Source: Diphasiastrum complanatum | Taxonomy: Eukaryota; Streptophyta; Lycopodiopsida; Lycopodiales; Lycopodiaceae | Length of the DNA stretch: 64,000 nucleotides | NCBI GenBank assembly: GCA_029204225.1 | Contig: CM055114.1 | Location: 11,099,634 to 11,163,633, forward strand | Reading direction: 5' to 3' | The notes under the pieces: generated by a model | What the model saw: only the letters and a program-made list of their open reading frames with translations | What the model was told of the DNA's origin: nothing | Databases searched by the model: none | Part shown: positions 58,893 to 64,000 of the stretch, in pieces | Layout: each line of letters begins with the position of its first letter | Position numbering within the stretch: position 1 is the first letter of the stretch | Program-made: the position numbers and the translations under genes

Positions 58893-59640
58893 CTAGTGTA
58901 GCCAGTGATTATGCCATGCTTTGCGTTGTGCCTTCTCAGTCGTCAATGCATGCACAACTAATAAGCGAGTTTTGCAAAGTTTGTGTAATGCTTCATTGTG
59001 CAGTTGTAGAGATTTGGACTCATCAAGACGTTGTGTTGTGGCAACTCGCAATGAAGGTACCAAAAACTCCACTGCCATTACTGCATCATGACCATAAACT
59101 AGTTGAAATGGTATTTGATTAGTGCTTCCCTTGTATGCTATCCTGAATGCCCACAATGCAGCATGTAACTTATGTTTCCAATCAGATCTGCTAGCTTTGA
59201 CTTTCTTTGTGATGACACTACAAGAGATCTTGTTGGATGATTCCACTTGCCCATTACCACACGGATAATAAGGTGTGCTGAATCGATGGATCATGAAGAA
59301 TTCCTCCAATAGGACCTTGATGAAATGGCTTCCGCAATTGCTAACTAACTCTACTAGGCATCTGAGGCGCACAATGATGCTTTCACATAGGAACTTGGCA
59401 GTAGCTCGAGCATTAGCTCTTCACACTGTCTGGCTTCTACCCATTTGGTGAGGTAATCTATGAAATCGGGCTTGTAAACTCCTTGCAGTTGGATGAATTG
59501 GACCGATGTAGTCCAATCCCCACTTTTTAAATGGTGCTTGATCTAGAACTGGATGCAATAGATCATAGTTCAATCTTGTCGGTCTCCTAGCTCGTTGGCA
59601 CACGTCGCATTTTCTCAAGTATTCTTCTGTATCTTTATGA
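58893..59640 (-). pseudogene. Gypsy integrase fragment
   Basis: The part at 59421-59618 has CDVCQRARRPTR (end of the zinc-binding domain) and WGLDYIGPIHP with the first Asp. 58893-59372 has SNCGSHF, where the second catalytic Asp is Asn (59337-59339), and PYYPCGNGQVESSNK with the Glu, followed by LVYGHDAVMAVE. A gap and frameshift near 59372-59421 separate the two. Ty3/Gypsy-type; inactive. Confidence 0.9.
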
Positions 59641-60640
59641 ATTGTTGGCCACTAGCACTCGGATTGCAGGATCTTGCAAACCGTAATGTCAGATGCAAAA
59701 GACCACCACCCATGCCTTCATGCAAATTGAGATAATTTGGGTGGCCTCATGTGGAAGGATATTGTCTGATCCACTCTGGTATAATTGGTCGGCAATAAAA
59801 TAATGTGGAAATAAGAGAAAAATAATAAAGGACATTTATGCAGTAAGATGTTTGGAATAATCCTTGAAATGTTATTCATTCAATAACAAAACTGTACTAT
59901 TACACTAATTGTAAGCATTCAAGTGTTAGGCGGACTTCCCAAAATAGCTTGAAGATTGATAATACAATACTAAGATGACAAAAACTATTGCGCAAACACT
60001 CTGCTATTTTACTACATCCCTACTTGTCTAATGAATCTATTTGTATGTATCTTTATTCTCATGAAAATCATATCTAAGAATTAAATTCATGCTCTTGCTT
60101 TGATTCTATACATGTATAAAGCGAGAGTATTATTTATTTGACAAGTACTCAGAGATTTAGAACTGTTGTCAAGATAAGTACTAGACACTAAAGATGGTAG
60201 ACTAACATACCAAGTATTGACTCAAACTTATTGTACTTTTTACAAGCAGCAATAGATATTTGACATAGCTATTTAGGATCATTATGTGAGTTTTGTCATC
60301 AATGTATTGAATCTCCACTTTTGCGATCGTGTATTTTGGCAGGTTGTCTTGAAAACGGTCTCTGATTAAGGGTGATTGTTTGCAGAAGAATCTATTGCCT
60401 CTGTTTGCACAAGAATCTTCTTTGTCAACTAGCAACAAATCTGCCTCACAGAACTACTTACCAATGGCCAGCCATGTTGCAGTAGGATCTCTCATGAATG
60501 ACTCTACGATGGACGGCATCTACTCGGTTGTCACAGCTTCCGCTTGACAAAAGAATGTTAGCTCGATACTATCTGACAGAGATTCAGTTTGGCAATTATT
60601 CATGTGGTTACACATCTATATGCAATGGCTCAGTCACGGA
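59641..60640. other. Non-coding or unrecognised
   Basis: Upstream pol remnants may continue to about 59800 with many stops. A minus-strand open stretch at 60202-60438 has no recognised domain. Confidence 0.35.
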
Positions 60641-60644
60641 ATCT

Positions 60645-60720
60645 AGTTTGTAGTATAATGGTGCTATCCTTGTCTGTCAATGGCACACCTACGACCTGGT
60701 TCGATCCTTGATTGGCAATG
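60645..60720 (+). tRNA. tRNA-Asp-like sequence (SINE head or tRNA pseudogene)
   Basis: Has an A-box-like TAGTATAATGG (60651-60661) and a perfect B box GGTTCGATCC (60698-60707). The anticodon-loop position reads CTGTCAA, i.e. GTC (Asp). The acceptor stem does not pair well, so a functional tRNA is unlikely; a tRNA-derived SINE or decayed tRNA is more probable. Confidence 0.45.
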
Positions 60721-61189
60721 GTGGCTCATCTTGGATATAGGATCTATCAGAAACTTTCTACTTTCTACAGATCTGTTTCAGTTCTTTCATTGTTCTTATA
60801 GACTGCAAATTATTATTAATTTAATCTACATAAACATCAAGGAATTGAACTAAGCTACTCCTACTGAAATCACAGAATCAACACAACCTCTAAACTGAAA
60901 TCACATTGAGTGGACATTTCACACTAAGCCAACATTAATTGAAATTTTCAATGAACGACATAATGTGGGGTTAAGTGGGAAGGGCAAGTTCATCTTTTGA
61001 AATGCACTTAGCCCCCTTCCACCTTGAATCATTATAAAGAGGACAAATATGCAAAAGAAATAATTTCAAACATTCACCAATACCCAAAACATTAACATGA
61101 TAGAAAAGTCATTTCAAACATCTACAAAATTTAAAAAATGTCCACTATTGCAAAGGCTTTCTTGGTATACACAACATTCTTATTTACAT

Positions 61190-61625
61190 GTGTCATTGTA
61201 AGTAGGCCAACTATGTAATACATCTTTGCCATGACAGTTGTAAGCCAACCATGTATATGCTTCGCCACATATATATCTATTGGGAGCTCAGTGTAGATGT
61301 CCTAGATAATGTCAAATAGGTAGGCTAGTGAGGTCTATGTTTGCACACATGCAAAATTCAATATATGCTTGCTCACATACATGTTGAAGGGGAGCACATC
61401 TCAAATGTTCAGATAATGTCAAAACAGATAGGCTAGCCATATATATGCTTGGTCAAATGAAGTTTAAGAGCACATAAGAGATGTCCTAGATAATGTCGAA
61501 ATAGGTAGGCCAGCCATGTATCTACTTGGCCACATGCATGTTTAGGGGATCACATCTCACATGTCCTAGATAATGTGAAAACAAGTTGGCCACTATCGAT
61601 GTATATGCCTTGATAAGCTCATCTT
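61190..61625. repeat. Minisatellite, ~85-100 bp unit, five to six copies
   Basis: A GATGTCCTAGATAATGTC-type word recurs at about 61297, 61403, 61478 and 61561. Between copies are gtaggc-agcca, atatgctt-g-caca and gcatgtt-agggg-gcacatctca. Two more degenerate units precede it at 61200-61275. Confidence 0.8.
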
Positions 61626-62059
61626 GGATGTATATAATGTCAAAAGAGTGGCATGTATTGCACATAGCCCAGCCAAGTTGTTCATGCCTAAAATGCATGT
61701 GTCCAAAAGCAAGAGCTAGTGCATCAAGATCATCTGAAATCCCAAATCTAGAATATCACCAAAAAAGTTAAAAAAGACTGAACAACATGAACAAAATGAT
61801 GATTTTTTTAATGTGAAACGCGTACATAGGATGAAATATGCTTTTGAGAGAAATAGTGGGTGTAGTGCATCATGCTAGTTTGGAATCTGAAATCCAAGTA
61901 GCACCAAAGAAAATATTGAAGACAAGAGTGTACACCAAAAAGAAAGAAAACAAGGAGGCAATTTGAAAGAGAAATTGTTTGAAGTGGGCCAAACATTGTT
62001 CACCAACAATGTTCATCAAGAAGGCTTCATGGTAGTCGGAAAAAACAGCATATGACCTG

Positions 62060-62396
62060 ACGTACGTGTCGCCCTTAGATGCTTTATTTTTCGTTCATGT
62101 CTCTTTCCCTCCCTCGCTCGAGAAAGCTCGATCGAAGAATTGAAGATTTTGTCCTCCTGTTTTTCGAGCTTATCAGAATCTGCTGCGAGATTTAACGATC
62201 TGCAGCATCTTAGCAATCAGTGGAGTGTGTATCGCTTTCTGGGTTTCTTTTTGTGAAGAGATTTGTTGAGATGGTTGTGTCTTCTGACCTTGATGAGAGC
62301 TTTTAGCTCGCATTGTGTGGAGGTTCGGAAGTTTTTTCTGAGTTCTCGTTTTCAGCAAAAGCGTGCGTAAGGTGATGGTTTCTATTGCTGGGTTAG
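62060..62396 (+). promoter_or_regulatory. Probable promoter and 5' leader of TAF15-like gene
   Basis: Pyrimidine-rich TCTCTTTCCCTCCCTCGCTCG at 62099 looks like a plant 5' UTR. A GTAAGG donor near 62367 and CAG acceptors at about 62405 and 62437 could form a short leader intron. No in-frame ATG joins the coding frame directly, so the start is upstream of a splice or unresolved. Confidence 0.45.
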
Positions 62397-64000
62397 GCTT
62401 TTCAGGAATATCTTGCTGTAGGGTTTTACTGCCACAGGTTTGGAATTTCTGAAGATAAAGGCTACTGGATCAGAAGCTATGGAAGCTCAGCACGCGGATT
62501 TGATTCCCAACAAGACAGAGATGGGCAAGGCAACTTCGGAAGAGGCTATAACTCAGGGCAGGGTAGAGGTAGGGGACAAGGCGGCTTTGAGAAAGGGTTT
62601 AGCAACCAGCAAGGCGTAGTTGGGGATCAGGGTGGTATCGGAGGTGAATTTCAAGGAGGATATAACAATCAGCAAGGGAGAGGAGCTGTGCAGGCTGGCA
62701 GAGTCAGTTATGAAGGAGTAGATGATGGTTTTCAAGGTGGAAATGGACAGGGTGGCCATAACAGCTCAGAAGTGTCCATTTCTTCTCAAAGCTATTATAA
62801 TCCTTCACAAGGGAGAGCTACTGGGCAGGGTGGTCATAACAGTTCAGGAGGGTGCAATTCTTCACCAAGTTATTATGATTCTTCACAAGGCACAGCTAGT
62901 GGGCAGGGTGTTCAGAACGGTCCAGGAGGGTACAATTCCTCAAAAGATTATTGTGATTCTTCACAAGGCAGAGGTAGAGAGCAGGGTGGTCGCAGCACTT
63001 CTGCAGCAGGATACAATCCCTCTCAAAGCTACCATGATTCGCAAGGCCGTGGCAGGCCTAATAATGCAGAAGGCTATTATGATTCTCAAGGTGATGGCAG
63101 GCAAAATAATGCGGAAGGCTATTATGGTTCTCAAGAAGGTGGCCAAGCCACCCAGAAGGCTATTATGATTCTCGAAGTGATGGCAGGCAAAATAATTCAG
63201 AAGGCTATTATGGTTCACAAGGTCGTGGCCAAACCAATTCAGAAGCCTATCTTGGCTCTCAAGGAGGTGGTGGGCAAAGTAATTCCCAAGGCTATTATGG
63301 TTCACAAGGAAGAGACAGTGTGCTGGGTGCTAGGGGCGCCCATTCTGATCATTATTATGCTTCGCGAGACACAGGTAGTGGGCGAGGAGGTAGTACAGAA
63401 AGAGCCTCCTATGGCTCTCGAGACAGAGGTCGAGAGCAGGGCAGTCGAGGAGTCCGTTCTGAAGGAGGATATCCCAGCCATCAGGGAAGAGGTGGTGGAG
63501 GAGGATATGATAGTCCAAACAAGGGCAATGGCGGTTAGAGAGGAGGAGGAAGTGTTGGCAGTGGAGGGGGCAGAGGAGCACAACAAATTGATTGGACATG
63601 CTCTAACCCTAGTTGTGGGAATGTCAATTTTGCAAGAAGAGTTGAATGCAACAAGTGTGGAGCAGTAAAACCTGCCGGATCAGGGCACCCTAATCAATAT
63701 AACGGTCAAAGTGGGCGTTACAATTCAGGTGCCTCTCGAGGTGGCAGCAGCTATGCTGGTGGCTACAATGAAATATTTCAGGGGGGCAAAGGTGCTGCAG
63801 CAGGTGTGCATTCGGCAGCATCTCGGGACTTCAGAGCTGATATGATTCAAGATTATACCCAATCTGCCGATGTGGGCAGGGTTGAGGCTCCAAAAGTGAC
63901 GCAATGCGATGAGAATTGTGGGGACACATGTGACAATACTCGAATTTATATATCAGGTTTGCCCGTTGATGTAACAGTAGATGAGCTCAGAGATTTGTTT
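62397..64000 (+). CDS. TAF15b: TAF15/FUS-like RNA-binding protein, 5' part
   Basis: The N-terminal region is rich in Gly, Ser, Gln and Tyr, with repeats of the form GYYDSQG-GRQNN and RG pairs (62460-63535): a low-complexity, prion-like region. A RanBP2-type zinc finger follows ([23 protein letters not shown], 63593-63661), then a linker and the start of an RRM ([13 protein letters not shown], from about 63940), cut by the window end. This order fits plant TAF15/TAF15b proteins, FET-family relatives acting in transcription and mRNA handling in the nucleus. The frame shifts once at 63141-63155, and TAG at 63536-63538 interrupts it just before the finger. Either this is a pseudogene or the sequence has errors. 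The coding start is not visible. Confidence 0.8.

Noticed and set aside
62722-63168. 148-codon ORF in another frame of the TAF15-like gene
   Set aside because: Shadow frame of the Gly/Tyr-rich repeats.

Overview
The window is nuclear DNA of a vascular plant with a large, repeat-rich genome. Evidence for a plant: Ty1/Copia elements with plant-type primer-binding sites (TGGTATCAGAGC), CACTA transposase with DUF4218/DUF4216-like parts, MITEs, and a TAF15/FUS-like gene. Intense nesting and decay of elements would suit a gymnosperm or fern, but the species cannot be fixed from sequence alone.

Layout. 1-4079: an inverted pair of Copia LTRs (family A) flanks a decayed multi-exon transposase-like gene. 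4080-7166: two decayed Copia gag regions. 7.7-10.2 kb: three tandem copies of a ~0.9 kb unit carrying long (CT)n tracts. 10.3-26.3 kb: one CACTA transposon split by two Copia elements. Copia-1 (12813-18867) is nearly intact, with a CACAT target duplication. Copia-2 (19432-23930) lacks gag and protease, and its 3' LTR holds a MITE. 26.3-31.4 kb: Gypsy LTR and reverse transcriptase remnants, the latter cut by another Copia LTR. 31.4-34.6 kb: minus-strand Copia-3. 34.6-41.4 kb: an LTR of family B, an unrecognised decayed gene, small repeats and mostly non-coding DNA. 41.4-44.4 kb: a minus-strand, multi-exon pseudogene with DNA N4/N6-methyltransferase motifs; a truncated inverted copy lies at 50.0-50.9 kb. 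Between them are a second LTR-B, a deleted Copia gag/integrase remnant, a CACTA-like end and minus-strand Copia-4 with a chimeric RT. 51.3-57.3 kb: two half-elements of the gag-less Copia family in permuted order around a ~2 kb element with LTR-like direct repeats. 57.3-59.7 kb: Gypsy integrase remnant. 60.6 kb: a tRNA-Asp-like sequence. 61.2-61.6 kb: a minisatellite. 62.4 kb to the end: the only host-type gene, a TAF15/FUS-like RNA-binding protein (Gly/Tyr/Ser-rich region, RanBP2 zinc finger, start of RRM), carrying one frameshift and one in-frame stop in this sequence.

Almost everything is mobile DNA. The points most worth following are the methyltransferase-like duplicated gene with its array of palindromes, the gag-less Copia subfamily whose two copies both have a changed YVDD motif, and a palindrome (CACACGTGTG) found downstream of the promoter in several different LTRs. 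All comparisons were made by eye.
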